Under the pieces are notes generated by a model, which was given only the letters and a program-made list of their open reading frames with translations, had not been told where the DNA came from and did not search any database. A stretch of DNA of 32,824 nucleotides from Candidatus Nomurabacteria bacterium. Lineage in GTDB: Bacteria; Patescibacteriota; Minisyncoccia; Phycocordibacterales; UBA9973. The position numbers were made by a program, and so were the translations under genes. Of this stretch, positions 1 to 6,746 are shown one piece after another (position 1 is the first letter of the stretch; the number at the start of each line of letters is the position of its first letter). The stretch lies in assembly GCA_028286485.1 (NCBI GenBank), contig JAQBRM010000001.1, forward strand, positions 1-32,824, given 5' to 3'.

Positions 1-635
1 TCTATACACCGGGAGTATATTGTACATCCGGTCCGGGAGCAGCATCAATCGGCACTGCCGGTATTACACTGTCCGGTATCGGTACCTACATTTTCAAGAT
101 TAATGGAGCATTGACCTCAGTGGCCAACTCTGCGGTGACACTGCAAGGCACTTCAGCCTGTGGCGTCTTCTGGGCACCGACGCAAGCTACTACCTTGGGA
201 GCCAACTCCACGTTTGCCGGAACCAACATTGATGCTTCAGGCATTACCTTGGGCAGCAATGTGACATGGACAGGGCACGCATTGGCATTTGGCGGAACAG
301 TCACGACTGATACTGATACCATTAATGTGCCATCGTGCGGTGCTCAGACTTCTTCAGGCGGATCCGGCGGTGCCGGCATTATCACCGGTGGATGTTCATG
401 GACTGGTCCTAATCCTTGCAGTTCATTCGGTATTACCAAGCCGGGAACAGCGACTCAGACACCTGCCGTGCCTTCACCTGTGGTAAATCCACCGATCAAG
501 ATCTCCGCTACGAAACTACCGAATACCGGACTTCCTCCCCATCAGAGTAGTACGCCGTGGAGCATGCTGATACTGTCCGCCGCGGCACTATTGTCATTGG
601 GTAGTTACGCAGCGCTCAGAAAGCAACTACGTTGA
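1..635 (+). CDS. Ice-binding-like (DUF3494) LPXTG surface protein, 3' part
   Basis: The gene enters from before base 1; the reading frame is open from base 3, so the ORF-track start (TTG at 111) is only an internal codon. The opening residues YTPGVY and the later blocks GTYIFKINGAL, CGVFW, TLGANSTFAG and GHALA match the right-handed beta-helix ice-binding/adhesion family DUF3494. A Gly/Ser and Pro-rich linker follows. The C-terminus is a textbook cell-wall sorting signal: LPNTG, a hydrophobic stretch of about 20 residues, then a basic tail (RKQLR). The stop overlaps the sortase start by 4 nt, so enzyme and substrate are translationally coupled. The inferred role is a covalently attached surface adhesin or ice/ligand-binding protein; the natural ligand cannot be read from the sequence. 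The signal peptide and N-terminus lie outside the window. Confidence 0.85.
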   Translation, partial: YTPGVYCTSGPGAASIGTAGITLSGIGTYIFKINGALTSVANSAVTLQGTSACGVFWAPTQATTLGANSTFAGTNIDASGITLGSNVTWTGHALAFGGTVTTDTDTINVPSCGAQTSSGGSGGAGIITGGCSWTGPNPCSSFGITKPGTATQTPAVPSPVVNPPIKISATKLPNTGLPPHQSSTPWSMLILSAAALLSLGSYAALRKQLR

Positions 636-1192
636 ACATTCCCTCATTTCGAAAAATAGCACTGGTCATTTTTATATGCTGCGTCATTTCACTGGGCCTT
701 ATTTTTGAGACTCGTTTGAAATTTCCGACCAAGAATAATGTACCCCCCGTCGTACTATCCATGCGTTTGAGCATTCCCCGTATCAAAGTGGATGCGGCGA
801 TTGAATCAGTCGGACTCACCGCTGATGGTGCCATGGGCGTACCGCAAGGACCGGCCGATGCAGCGTGGTTCAATCTGGGAGCCATACCGGGCGAGCAAGG
901 CACGGCGGTCATCGATGGACACTCGGGCTGGGCCAATAACATTCCGGCCGTACTTGATGACTTATACAAACTGAAGAAAGGGGACAGTATCATAGTGACC
1001 GACGCACAGGGCGTGGCGACGACATTTATCGTACGCGATATGCATACCTATGATCCTAATGCTGATGCCGCAACCGTGTTCACTTCCACCGACGGCGCAT
1101 CTCATCTCAATCTCATCACCTGTGCCGGTGATTGGAATCCTACCCTCAAAACCCATTCGAGCAGGCTGGTCGTCTTTGCCGATAAGAAATAA
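632..1192 (+). CDS. Sortase family transpeptidase
   Basis: This 186-residue protein starts at a TTG overlapping the upstream stop. Residues 8-26 form an N-terminal membrane anchor, followed by a sortase beta-barrel. The catalytic triad is visible: His97 in DGHSGW, Cys164 in LITCAG and Arg178 in SSRLVVF. The IPRIKVDAAIESVG segment is the usual sortase entry strand. The compact size and the HSGW/TCAGDW motifs resemble class E/F-like 'sortase domain' proteins of small genomes more than classical SrtA; the class is an inference. It would cleave between Thr and Gly of LPXTG and transfer the substrate to an envelope acceptor on the outer face of the membrane. The gene directly upstream ends in LPNTG, which makes it the obvious dedicated substrate. 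Confidence 0.88.
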   Translation: MNIPSFRKIALVIFICCVISLGLIFETRLKFPTKNNVPPVVLSMRLSIPRIKVDAAIESVGLTADGAMGVPQGPADAAWFNLGAIPGEQGTAVIDGHSGWANNIPAVLDDLYKLKKGDSIIVTDAQGVATTFIVRDMHTYDPNADAATVFTSTDGASHLNLITCAGDWNPTLKTHSSRLVVFADKK

Positions 1193-1196
1193 AAAA

Positions 1197-1216
1197 TCCC
1201 CTCATATGAGAGGGGA
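1197..1216. terminator. Hairpin terminator after sortase
   Basis: CCCCTCAT pairs with ATGAGaGGGG through one bulged A. It is flanked by an A-run on the left and T-rich sequence on the right, so it could serve the sortase operon on + and the small membrane gene on -. Confidence 0.65.
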
Positions 1217-1229
1217 GTAATGAATATTT

Positions 1230-1580
1230 TTACTTGGAAAGAATAGCCCAGAGCATGCCGAGGGCAAACCACGCACCGCCGATGCAGATGATGCCACGGA
1301 AAACCCGCAAGGTTCTTTCAGGCAAGTTGTTCTTATCGCTCCAATGATACATGACACCCGCCATCATCATAATAGGAATACCCCACAATGAGAGTATGCG
1401 GCGCATGTCGTAGAGACTGCCCGCCTCAATAAAGCCTTGGTATTGAACGCTGTACCGAAAAGCCATCAGCCCGGCCATTGATAGGAAGGCGATAAGCATA
1501 ACAATACCTTCGCCCGTGCTCAACCGCTCTAATGGATGACCTGGTCGCCCGTGTCTAAACACCACTTTCATATTTTTCAT
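1230..1580 (-). CDS. Small three-helix membrane protein, unknown function
   Basis: The ORF track begins at 1652, but the first 24 residues are poor. The MKNMKVVF start at 1580 leaves 116 residues with a clean layout: a short cytoplasmic basic N-terminus, a first hydrophobic helix (GIVMLIAFLSMAGLMAF), a second (ILSLWGIPIMMMAGVMY) and a third at the very C-terminus (IICIGGAWFALGMLWAIL). No catalytic motif is recognised. No clear Shine-Dalgarno precedes either start, so the choice is uncertain. It converges on the sortase gene and shares the hairpin between them. I do not recognise the family. Confidence 0.55.
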   Translation of the reverse strand: MKNMKVVFRHGRPGHPLERLSTGEGIVMLIAFLSMAGLMAFRYSVQYQGFIEAGSLYDMRRILSLWGIPIMMMAGVMYHWSDKNNLPERTLRVFRGIICIGGAWFALGMLWAILSK

Positions 1581-1655
1581 ATTTATTTTTTTAAGTGTAA
1601 GTGAATGAACTAATTTGACCCTCAACATACCACGCTCCATTTGACTCGTCAATTT

Positions 1656-1693
1656 AATAAATGGGGACAGGCCCCTTTTTAGAATTTCTTTAT
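1656..1693. repeat. Left arm of perfect 38-bp inverted repeat flanking tRNA-Glu
   Basis: The arm contains GGGGACAGGCCCC followed by a T-run. Its exact reverse complement is at 1860-1897, on the other side of the tRNA gene. GGGGACAGG..-type palindromic ends are typical of REP-like or MITE-like elements; no transposase is present here. Confidence 0.9.
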
Positions 1694-1737
1694 AACTTGC
1701 TCAAATCTCAAACAATCGATACTATACATGTGCACTT

Positions 1738-1809
1738 GGCCCCATCGTCTAACGGTTAGGACGAATCCTTCTCAAGGATTAAATCGGAGTTCGATTCTCC
1801 GTGGGGTCA
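1738..1809 (+). tRNA. tRNA-Glu (anticodon CTC)
   Basis: The full cloverleaf can be drawn. The acceptor GGCCCCA pairs with TGGGGTC (one G-T). The D arm is GTCT/GGAC, and the anticodon stem AATCC/GGATT carries loop TTCTCAA, giving anticodon CTC. The T stem is CGGAG/CTCCG with a TTCGATT loop, and the discriminator base is A. The CCA end is not encoded. The gene lies in the middle of a 242-bp segment bounded by a perfect 38-bp inverted repeat. TATACA about 10 nt upstream is a plausible -10. Confidence 0.96.
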
Positions 1810-1859
1810 CTACGCCTTTTCAGTCTTATTTTATAAGCACATTATAGAATTTTTTATAC

Positions 1860-1897
1860 ATAAAGAAATTCTAAAAAGGGGCCTGTCCCCATTTATT
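1860..1897. repeat. Right arm of perfect 38-bp inverted repeat flanking tRNA-Glu
   Basis: This is the exact reverse complement of 1656-1693. Its last bases contain the stop codon of the minus-strand kinase gene (1893-1895), so the repeat overlaps a coding end. Confidence 0.9.
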
Positions 1898-2450
1898 TCT
1901 CGCTCAAATATTCAAAGGCTTCGTCTTGGACGGTGGAGAAATCATCGGATACATCAAAAAACATAATGCCGTGCTTGGCGCATTCCTCTTGGAGGAACAT
2001 GCTGTACTCGATCATTTTCTCAATCATCTCGAGCAACGCTTCATCGGTTTGTTCATTGGTCCAGTCGGTGTCGCCGCGGTTGTAGGTGCGGACAAAGTTC
2101 AGTTTTTCCTCGGCGGAGAGTTTGGTGTAGCCGATGAAGCAGCAGCGGATTTCCTTGTCATGCGTTTTCTTAAACTCAACAACCTGTTCGGGCAATATAC
2201 AGTCGCCCTCAACCAGATAATTTTCTTCTTCATACAGAAAGTGGTTGAAAAGATGTTCGGTGAAGCGCCAGACTTTTTCAGACTTTATTTTGAATGAAAG
2301 ATCATGATTTATATCAAACTCGGGAGCGGCAAATGTAAGGGTGCCAATAAGGGCATCCAAAGGGAAAAACGGTACTTGATTTTCTACGAGCATTCGTTGA
2401 GCCAATAAGGATTTTCCCGCGCGAGGCGCGCCACCGATCAGATAAAGCAT
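1893..2450 (-). CDS. P-loop NTPase / small-molecule kinase-like protein
   Basis: The 185-residue protein begins MLYLIGGAPRAGKS, a Walker A (GxxxxGKS) at residues 6-14, followed by a helix and an FPLD segment where nucleotide-monophosphate-type kinases carry their first acidic residue. The region LVEGDCILP looks like the VxEGxxxxP strand of zeta-toxin/gluconate kinase-like P-loop kinases. The C-terminal half is rich in Glu and helical. The substrate cannot be inferred. The start is supported by TATACT exactly 6 nt before the ATG (leaderless pattern). The gene is divergent from the Gmad2-domain gene, and its 3' end lies in the tRNA-flanking inverted repeat. Confidence 0.75.
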   Translation of the reverse strand: MLYLIGGAPRAGKSLLAQRMLVENQVPFFPLDALIGTLTFAAPEFDINHDLSFKIKSEKVWRFTEHLFNHFLYEEENYLVEGDCILPEQVVEFKKTHDKEIRCCFIGYTKLSAEEKLNFVRTYNRGDTDWTNEQTDEALLEMIEKMIEYSMFLQEECAKHGIMFFDVSDDFSTVQDEAFEYLSEK

Positions 2451-2456
2451 TGATGA

Positions 2457-2462
2457 AGTATA
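2457..2462 (-). promoter_or_regulatory. -10 box TATACT, 6 nt before kinase ATG
   Basis: On the minus strand the sequence reads TGCTATACT-TCATCA-ATG. The TGn makes it an extended -10, and the predicted transcript starts at or within a base of the A of ATG. Confidence 0.7.
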
Positions 2463-2487
2463 GCAGAAAGGTTTTTAATTTTTAAGG

Positions 2488-2493
2488 TATACT
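2488..2493 (+). promoter_or_regulatory. -10 box TATACT, 6 nt before the ATG at 2500
   Basis: TATACT-ATCCGT-ATG, with no Shine-Dalgarno. It is divergent from the kinase promoter 25 bp away. Confidence 0.65.
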
Positions 2494-2499
2494 ATCCGT

Positions 2500-2970
2500 A
2501 TGAAAAGAAGGTATTATTTCTTGATAGTGGTACTGCTATTGATCGGCGCAGCGTGGGGTTTCAGTGAGATCGTGCGGGTCAGTGTAGTGACACCGCCGGC
2601 TCCTTCGGCGAATAGTATCGTCACGCCGGAAGTACCCGCTGCTGCCATGCCGACAACTGATGTGGTCGTGGATGCGCCCATGCAAGGACAATTAATCACG
2701 TCGCCGGTTAGTATTATCGGCAAGGCGAAAGGGAACTGGTTCTTTGAAGGCTCATTTCCTATTAGTTTATACAATATGCAAGGACAGGCTATTGCGACTG
2801 GTGTGGCACAAGCACAAGGGGATTGGATGACCACGAACTACGTGCCATTCACTGCCAACCTAGCATTTCCGAGCGCCTCGCACGGCACCGGCTACCTGTT
2901 ATTGAAAAATGATAATCCATCCGGCAATCCGCAATTTGACAAGTCACTCACAATAAACGTACAGTGGTAA
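2500..2970 (+). CDS. Membrane-anchored Gmad2 immunoglobulin-like domain protein
   Basis: The 156-residue protein has an N-terminal signal-anchor (YYFLIVVLLLIGAAWGF), a Pro/Ala/Val-rich spacer and, from about residue 60, the pattern APMQGQLITSPVSIIGKA..WFFEGSFPISLYN...A. .DWM. This is the Gmad2 'spore germination immunoglobulin-like' domain, found widely in exported proteins of CPR bacteria and Firmicutes. A late LLLKNDNPSGNP strand fits the end of that domain. The domain is structural and probably binds ligand or protein outside the membrane; no enzymatic residues are seen. The start has the leaderless TATACT-N6-ATG arrangement. One base separates its stop from the next ATG, so the two exported proteins are co-expressed. 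Confidence 0.8.
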   Translation: MKRRYYFLIVVLLLIGAAWGFSEIVRVSVVTPPAPSANSIVTPEVPAAAMPTTDVVVDAPMQGQLITSPVSIIGKAKGNWFFEGSFPISLYNMQGQAIATGVAQAQGDWMTTNYVPFTANLAFPSASHGTGYLLLKNDNPSGNPQFDKSLTINVQW

Positions 2971-2971
2971 T

Positions 2972-3748
2972 ATGAAGCGGCCGCCAACATCAAAAACAAT
3001 TCTCGTTCTGGTCGTCATCGCCGGTTTGATTTTCATCGGCTGGGTATTTTTGGGACATCGCGCTGATAAAGGAATTACGCCACTGCATGTATCTGATACA
3101 GTACCGGTATCAAACGGTGAATGGCCTTCCACCAAACTGCGCGACGCCATCGTTACCGACAATGCCAGCTACTACACCATCAATGCCACCTATCCGATCG
3201 TGAAAGACGATGTCATCTCCGGTGACTTCAAGACATTTGTCGATGACAGCATTGCGCAATTCAAAAGCGATACGTCATGGGCCGCTGCCAATGGCAGCAA
3301 TGCACCGGCTGAAGCGGGAGCGTTGTCGCTTCACATTACCTATACTGAACAAAAAAACGCCCGCGTTGATAACTATGTTTTTTCAACGACAACCTATACC
3401 GGCGGGGCGCATGACTTGCAAGCCACTACCACGTTTTCATTTTCCGCGACCGGACAGCAGATTACGCTCGCTACATTGTTCACTAACGGTATCAACGGCT
3501 TGGGTATTATCGCACCCTATGTCAAAGCGCAGCTCAGCAGCGCTCTCGGAGCAGACCAAGGCATGATCAATGACGGCACGGCACCGACCGAAACAAACTA
3601 CGAAAATTTCACCGTACAGGATGACGGCGTGATATTCCTTTTTGATCCCTACCAAGTCGCTCCCTATTCAGCTGGCGCACAGTCGGTGAAAGTACCGTTG
3701 TCAGTCTTCAAGAGCATTGCCAACCCGACTATTTTTCCTATTCAGTAG
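2972..3748 (+). CDS. Anchored extracytoplasmic DUF4163/DUF3298 (RsiV-like) protein
   Basis: The 258-residue protein has a single N-terminal transmembrane helix (ILVLVVIAGLIFIGWVFL). The middle section (YYTINATYPIV) matches the DUF4163/PdaC-like entry strand, and the C-terminal half has the DUF3298 hallmarks YTGGAHDL, LATLF and FDPYQVAPYSAGAQSVKVP. This pair of domains occurs in anti-sigma factor RsiV and in peptidoglycan-binding or deacetylase-associated exported proteins. There is no N-terminal anti-sigma domain here, so a sigma-regulator role is unlikely; envelope binding is a reasonable inference. It is co-transcribed with the Gmad2 gene (1-bp gap). Its last 11 bases overlap the convergent rmuC end. 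Confidence 0.8.
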   Translation: MKRPPTSKTILVLVVIAGLIFIGWVFLGHRADKGITPLHVSDTVPVSNGEWPSTKLRDAIVTDNASYYTINATYPIVKDDVISGDFKTFVDDSIAQFKSDTSWAAANGSNAPAEAGALSLHITYTEQKNARVDNYVFSTTTYTGGAHDLQATTTFSFSATGQQITLATLFTNGINGLGIIAPYVKAQLSSALGADQGMINDGTAPTETNYENFTVQDDGVIFLFDPYQVAPYSAGAQSVKVPLSVFKSIANPTIFPIQ

Positions 3749-4805
3749 TTCGTTCGATCGGACTGACATCCACCAGTAATGGTTCTATTTCATTGCCTGA
3801 GCCGGTGATGCGCATGACATCCTTGTCCACCTTCTTCAATTCCTTGCCGGCATTGCTGTAATGGTTCACCACGGTGGTCAGCGAGCCACCGATCTTATTG
3901 TGGTATTCCTCATAGGATTTGAGATGCTTGCCGAGCTCTTCCACGCGCTTCACGATATCCTTGGCGCTCTCCTCGATCTGCATGGCGCGCAAGCCTTGCA
4001 AGACGGTTTGCAAATATGCCAGGAAAGAAGTAGGGGAGACAATGATCACTTTCTTTTCAAATGCATACTGCACCAGATCCTGCGTGTTGACCTTGATGCT
4101 GCCGACTTCCGCTACGAGCAAATCATAATAGATGGATTCGTGGGGAATGAACATGAAGGCGAAGTCCAAGGTATTTTCGGCTGGGCGGATGTACTTGGAG
4201 GTTTCGTCGATGCGCTTTTTGATATCCTTGCGGAATTCATTCACGAAGGCTTCGGGATCGGTGCCGTTCTGGTTGGACTCGATGATGCGATTGTAATTTT
4301 CCAATGAGAACTTTGAGTCAATGGGAATGATCTTGTCCTTGACCATGACGACGGCATCGACGATCTCACCATTGGCGAATTTATACTGTGTCTGAAATGT
4401 TTTTGGCGGCAGCACTTTCGACAGGATGGTTTCCAAATAGTACTCGCCGAGGATGGTGCCGCGCTGCTTGGGATTCTTCAAGATGTCCTGCAGGTTGCGT
4501 AGCTGGTCGGCGAAGTTCAAGACCTGCTTGTTGCCTTCATCAAGACGGGTCAGGCATTCGGTGATGTCGCTGATGATGTTGGCGGACTGCGTGGACTGGT
4601 GCATCATGGATTCGCGGATGGACTTCTCGGACTCGCCGAGCTTTTGATCGACAGTTTTCTGCAGCTCGCTGACTTGCTGCATCAGCAGCTGGAAGCCCGT
4701 GCTATTGTCGTCATTTTTTTGCGGTTCAACTTTTTTGTTTTGTGCCAAGACATACGCGATGACACCGCCGACGACCACTCCGATAAGAATAAAGATTATT
4801 TGCAT
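3738..4805 (-). CDS. rmuC: RmuC-family DNA recombination protein
   Basis: The 355-residue protein has one N-terminal membrane helix (IIFILIGVVVGGVIAYVLA), a long coiled coil of roughly residues 35-110 rich in Gln/Glu/Ser, and then the RmuC nuclease-like core. The core shows GEYYLETILSKVLPP, IPIDSKFSLENY, FAFMFIPHESIYYDL and VIIVSPTSFLAYLQTV, the conserved blocks of RmuC (PD-(D/E)xK-related fold). RmuC limits DNA inversions at repeats. It lies 1 bp downstream of the exonuclease gene on the same strand, so the pair forms a small DNA-maintenance operon. The C-terminal tail after GSGNEIEPLLVDV is short. The long plus-strand ORFs across it are shadows. Confidence 0.92.
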   Translation of the reverse strand: MQIIFILIGVVVGGVIAYVLAQNKKVEPQKNDDNSTGFQLLMQQVSELQKTVDQKLGESEKSIRESMMHQSTQSANIISDITECLTRLDEGNKQVLNFADQLRNLQDILKNPKQRGTILGEYYLETILSKVLPPKTFQTQYKFANGEIVDAVVMVKDKIIPIDSKFSLENYNRIIESNQNGTDPEAFVNEFRKDIKKRIDETSKYIRPAENTLDFAFMFIPHESIYYDLLVAEVGSIKVNTQDLVQYAFEKKVIIVSPTSFLAYLQTVLQGLRAMQIEESAKDIVKRVEELGKHLKSYEEYHNKIGGSLTTVVNHYSNAGKELKKVDKDVMRITGSGNEIEPLLVDVSPIERTTE

Positions 4806-4806
4806 G

Positions 4807-5526
4807 TTATGAGATGTATTTTTCTAATGTGTAAATCCAGTCCCGCTCGTCCTTGTCACTGTGCTTCTTCTGATCGAGCAGCCATGACAGGTAGCCGATA
4901 TCGCTGGCGGCCACTTCGGCAATGGTCTTGCCTTTGTACTTGCCGAAATCAAATGCGCGGATGGCCAATGGCTCGGTGCTGATGACCCGCATTTTTTCAA
5001 GGGCGGCGGCTTCATCGCAATTCCACAAGGCCATGGCTTTGGCCAGCTCGTATTCAAACAATTGCTCCAAGACCAAGACATCGGCGAAGGCTTCGTGCGC
5101 AGCCACTTCGAGCTCGATGTCGAGCGCGTAGCGCAGGTACTGCAGCTTGTGCATGGCGAAGGCTCCCTCGGTATCGAGTTCGCGAATGACCTTGAACGTG
5201 CAGAGCAGATTCTTGATGTGAATGTCGTCATTTTTCAAGATCTGCTCATCAAATGCGGCATTGTGCGCCACGCAAATAGTATCGTCACTTTCAAATAATG
5301 CTTTGAGTGCCGGATATTCGGGTGCGTCCTTGAATGACGGGCGATCAGCCACCATTTTGTTGGAAATGTGATGAATGGCGGAACATTCGAAGGGGATAGG
5401 CACGGGTGGCTTGTACATGGCATTCACTACCGGCTCCGCCACGCCGCGTTCCTTCACCGCCAGCTGACACAGGAAATCCTTTGTGCCATTGCCGGTCGTT
5501 TCCGTATCAAAAAAGATGATTTTCAT
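4807..5526 (-). CDS. DnaQ-like 3'-5' exonuclease with C-terminal DUF3820-like domain
   Basis: The ORF track runs on to 5964, but the extra 146 residues are antisense to yqeY. The true start is MKIIFFDTETTG at 5526. All DEDD exonuclease motifs are present: ExoI FFDTETTG, ExoII AHNAAFDEQIL and ExoIII HEAFADVLVLEQLF (HxAxxD, DEDDh type). A C-terminal domain beginning AFDFGKYKGKTIAEVAASDIGYLSWLL matches the small 'quorum-sensing regulated virulence factor'/DUF3820 module often fused to such exonucleases. The expected activity is 3'-5' ssDNA or RNA trimming; an epsilon-like proofreading role is possible. TACAAT-N6-ATG supports the start. Confidence 0.9.
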   Translation of the reverse strand: MKIIFFDTETTGNGTKDFLCQLAVKERGVAEPVVNAMYKPPVPIPFECSAIHHISNKMVADRPSFKDAPEYPALKALFESDDTICVAHNAAFDEQILKNDDIHIKNLLCTFKVIRELDTEGAFAMHKLQYLRYALDIELEVAAHEAFADVLVLEQLFEYELAKAMALWNCDEAAALEKMRVISTEPLAIRAFDFGKYKGKTIAEVAASDIGYLSWLLDQKKHSDKDERDWIYTLEKYIS

Positions 5527-5532
5527 GGCTCT

Positions 5533-5538
5533 ATTGTA
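5533..5538 (-). promoter_or_regulatory. -10 box TACAAT, 6 nt before exonuclease ATG
   Basis: The minus strand reads TGGTACAAT-AGAGCC-ATG, an extended -10. The whole divergent intergenic gap is 30 bp and holds both promoters back to back. Confidence 0.7.
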
Positions 5539-5544
5539 CCATGC

Positions 5545-5550
5545 TATAAT
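5545..5550 (+). promoter_or_regulatory. -10 box TATAAT, 6 nt before yqeY ATG
   Basis: TGCTATAAT-TTCAGC-ATG, an extended -10 with leaderless spacing. Confidence 0.72.
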
Positions 5551-5556
5551 TTCAGC

Positions 5557-6009
5557 ATGACTATCGCCACGGAAGTACGGGAAGAATTGAAAAATGCCAT
5601 GCGGGCAAAGGATCAGATAGCGTTGGATACCTATCGGGCAGTGCTGACAGCATTCATGAATGAATTGGTGGCAACCGGCAAGACGCCGCAGGATGAAGTG
5701 AATGATGACATGGCCTTGAAGGTCATTCAGAAGCTGATCAAGCAGCGCAAGGACGCCATCAGCCAGTTTGAAGCGGGCGGCAGAGCAGATCTCGCTGAAG
5801 AAGAGAAGAAGCAGCTGGCAGTCTTGGAAAAATTCCAACCCGCTCAAATGAGTGAAGCCGACATCCGCGCCATCGCCGAAAAGAAAAAAGCCGAACTTAA
5901 CATTACTGACAAAACCAAGTCCGGCATCCTCACCGGCGCCGTCATGAAAGAAGTAGCTGGCCAAGCCGACGGCAGCCTCGTGAAGAATATCGTAGAGTCA
6001 TTGTTTTAA
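5557..6009 (+). CDS. yqeY: GatB/YqeY-domain protein
   Basis: The ORF-track start at 5368 runs antisense through the exonuclease. The ATG at 5557 follows TATAAT by 6 nt and gives the normal 150-residue size. The sequence (EVREELKNAMRAKDQIALDTYRAVLTAF... AISQFEAGGRADLAEEEKKQLAVLEKFQPAQMSE ... KSGILTGAVMKEVAGQADG) is the YqeY helical domain that also forms the tail of GatB, thought to contact tRNA. Its exact role as a free-standing protein is unproven; it may assist tRNA-dependent amidation together with the gatB gene downstream. Confidence 0.92.
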   Translation: MTIATEVREELKNAMRAKDQIALDTYRAVLTAFMNELVATGKTPQDEVNDDMALKVIQKLIKQRKDAISQFEAGGRADLAEEEKKQLAVLEKFQPAQMSEADIRAIAEKKKAELNITDKTKSGILTGAVMKEVAGQADGSLVKNIVESLF

Positions 6010-6016
6010 ATAAAAA

Positions 6017-6043
6017 ACACCAAATCGATATTCGATTTGGTGT
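6017..6043. terminator. Strong hairpin between yqeY and small membrane gene
   Basis: ACACCAAATCGA-tat-TCGATTTGGTGT is a perfect 12-bp stem. The minus-strand side is followed by TTTTTTATTT, so it best fits termination of the minus-strand gene, but it can also close yqeY. Confidence 0.8.
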
Positions 6044-6050
6044 AACTGCC

Positions 6051-6311
6051 TTACCACTCATTTGGTAAAAGTTTAAACGCTGTAAAAATTAGAAAAATAC
6101 TAATCAAATATAACACCATCGCCAGAAAGAGGAGTCCATCTTGGTGGGCAAAACTAATAGTGTCACGGTTTATTTGAAGATAGCCCCCGATCAAGAGAAT
6201 TGGTCCACCAATCAGAAGAGAAAGTCTCTTCTTTATTTCTAATCTCGAAAACAAGAATGCGCCTAAGAGTATTCCTACATACCCAACGGCTAATACAATA
6301 AGAAGATTCAT
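6051..6311 (-). CDS. Small membrane protein, three helices
   Basis: This is an 86-residue, almost wholly hydrophobic protein. Helix 1 is LLIVLAVGYVGILLGAFLF, a basic turn LEIKKR follows, helix 2 is LSLLIGGPILLIGGYL and helix 3 is LLFLAMVLYLISIFLIFTAF, with a short C-terminal tail. No conserved motif is recognised. The hairpin immediately after its stop, with a T-run on this strand, supports real transcription. Base use is more A+T-rich than its neighbours. Confidence 0.6.
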   Translation of the reverse strand: MNLLIVLAVGYVGILLGAFLFSRLEIKKRLSLLIGGPILLIGGYLQINRDTISFAHQDGLLFLAMVLYLISIFLIFTAFKLLPNEW

Positions 6312-6400
6312 ATCTTTAGTTTTTTAAGTTTCCCTCACCATACAACCTACCATTGACTTTGGCAAGGGAGGAGGGTAGGGTGAGGTTTTTTATTATCTGC

Positions 6401-6406
6401 TATACT
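6401..6406 (+). promoter_or_regulatory. -10 box TATACT, 6 nt before the ATG at 6413
   Basis: TGCTATACT-ATTTGC-ATG, an extended -10. It moves the start from the ORF-track 6353 to 6413. Confidence 0.72.
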
Positions 6407-6412
6407 ATTTGC

Positions 6413-6745
6413 ATGATATTACTGCGTTGGTTTATTACGACATTGGCGATTTTTGCGTTGCCGTTTTTCGTGCAGGGGATTGTGGTCAATAGCATCTTGA
6501 CGGCCATCATCGTGGCGGCCTGTTTGGTCTTTTTGAACATGGTGGTCAAGCCGGTCATTACGTTGCTGACGTTGCCGTTGAACATCCTGACACTGGGATT
6601 GTTCTCCATCATTATCAATGGTGCATTCTTCTGGTTCGTGGCGCAGATCATCACGGGCTTCACGGTGGCATCATTCGTGTCAGCCATCATCGGCGCCTTC
6701 GTCATCTCCATTATTACGTGGATTATCAATCACTTCATTGATTAG
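6413..6745 (+). CDS. Phage holin superfamily IV-like membrane protein
   Basis: Starting at the leaderless ATG gives 110 residues with four hydrophobic helices. The central VKPVITLLTLPLNILTLGLFSIIINGAFFWF is diagnostic of the Phage_holin_4_2 (YvlD-like) family of small integral membrane proteins. In chromosomes these are usually not lysis genes; their role is unknown, possibly in membrane stress. The next gene (DHH phosphoesterase) starts one base after the stop, so they share a transcript. The 20 residues between 6353 and 6413 in the ORF track are rejected because they lie upstream of the -10 box. Confidence 0.8.
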   Translation: MILLRWFITTLAIFALPFFVQGIVVNSILTAIIVAACLVFLNMVVKPVITLLTLPLNILTLGLFSIIINGAFFWFVAQIITGFTVASFVSAIIGAFVISIITWIINHFID

Positions 6746-6746
6746 C

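Noticed and set aside
1926-2297. 123-aa plus-strand ORF across the kinase gene
   Set aside because: Hydrophobic low-complexity translation typical of antisense; the Walker A gene with a promoter is on the other strand.
3861-4307. 148-aa plus-strand ORF
   Set aside because: Shadow of rmuC; no start signal and composition mirrors the complementary codons.
5527-5964. N-terminal 146-residue extension of the exonuclease ORF
   Set aside because: It is antisense to yqeY and lies upstream of the exonuclease -10 box and the canonical FFDTETTG start.
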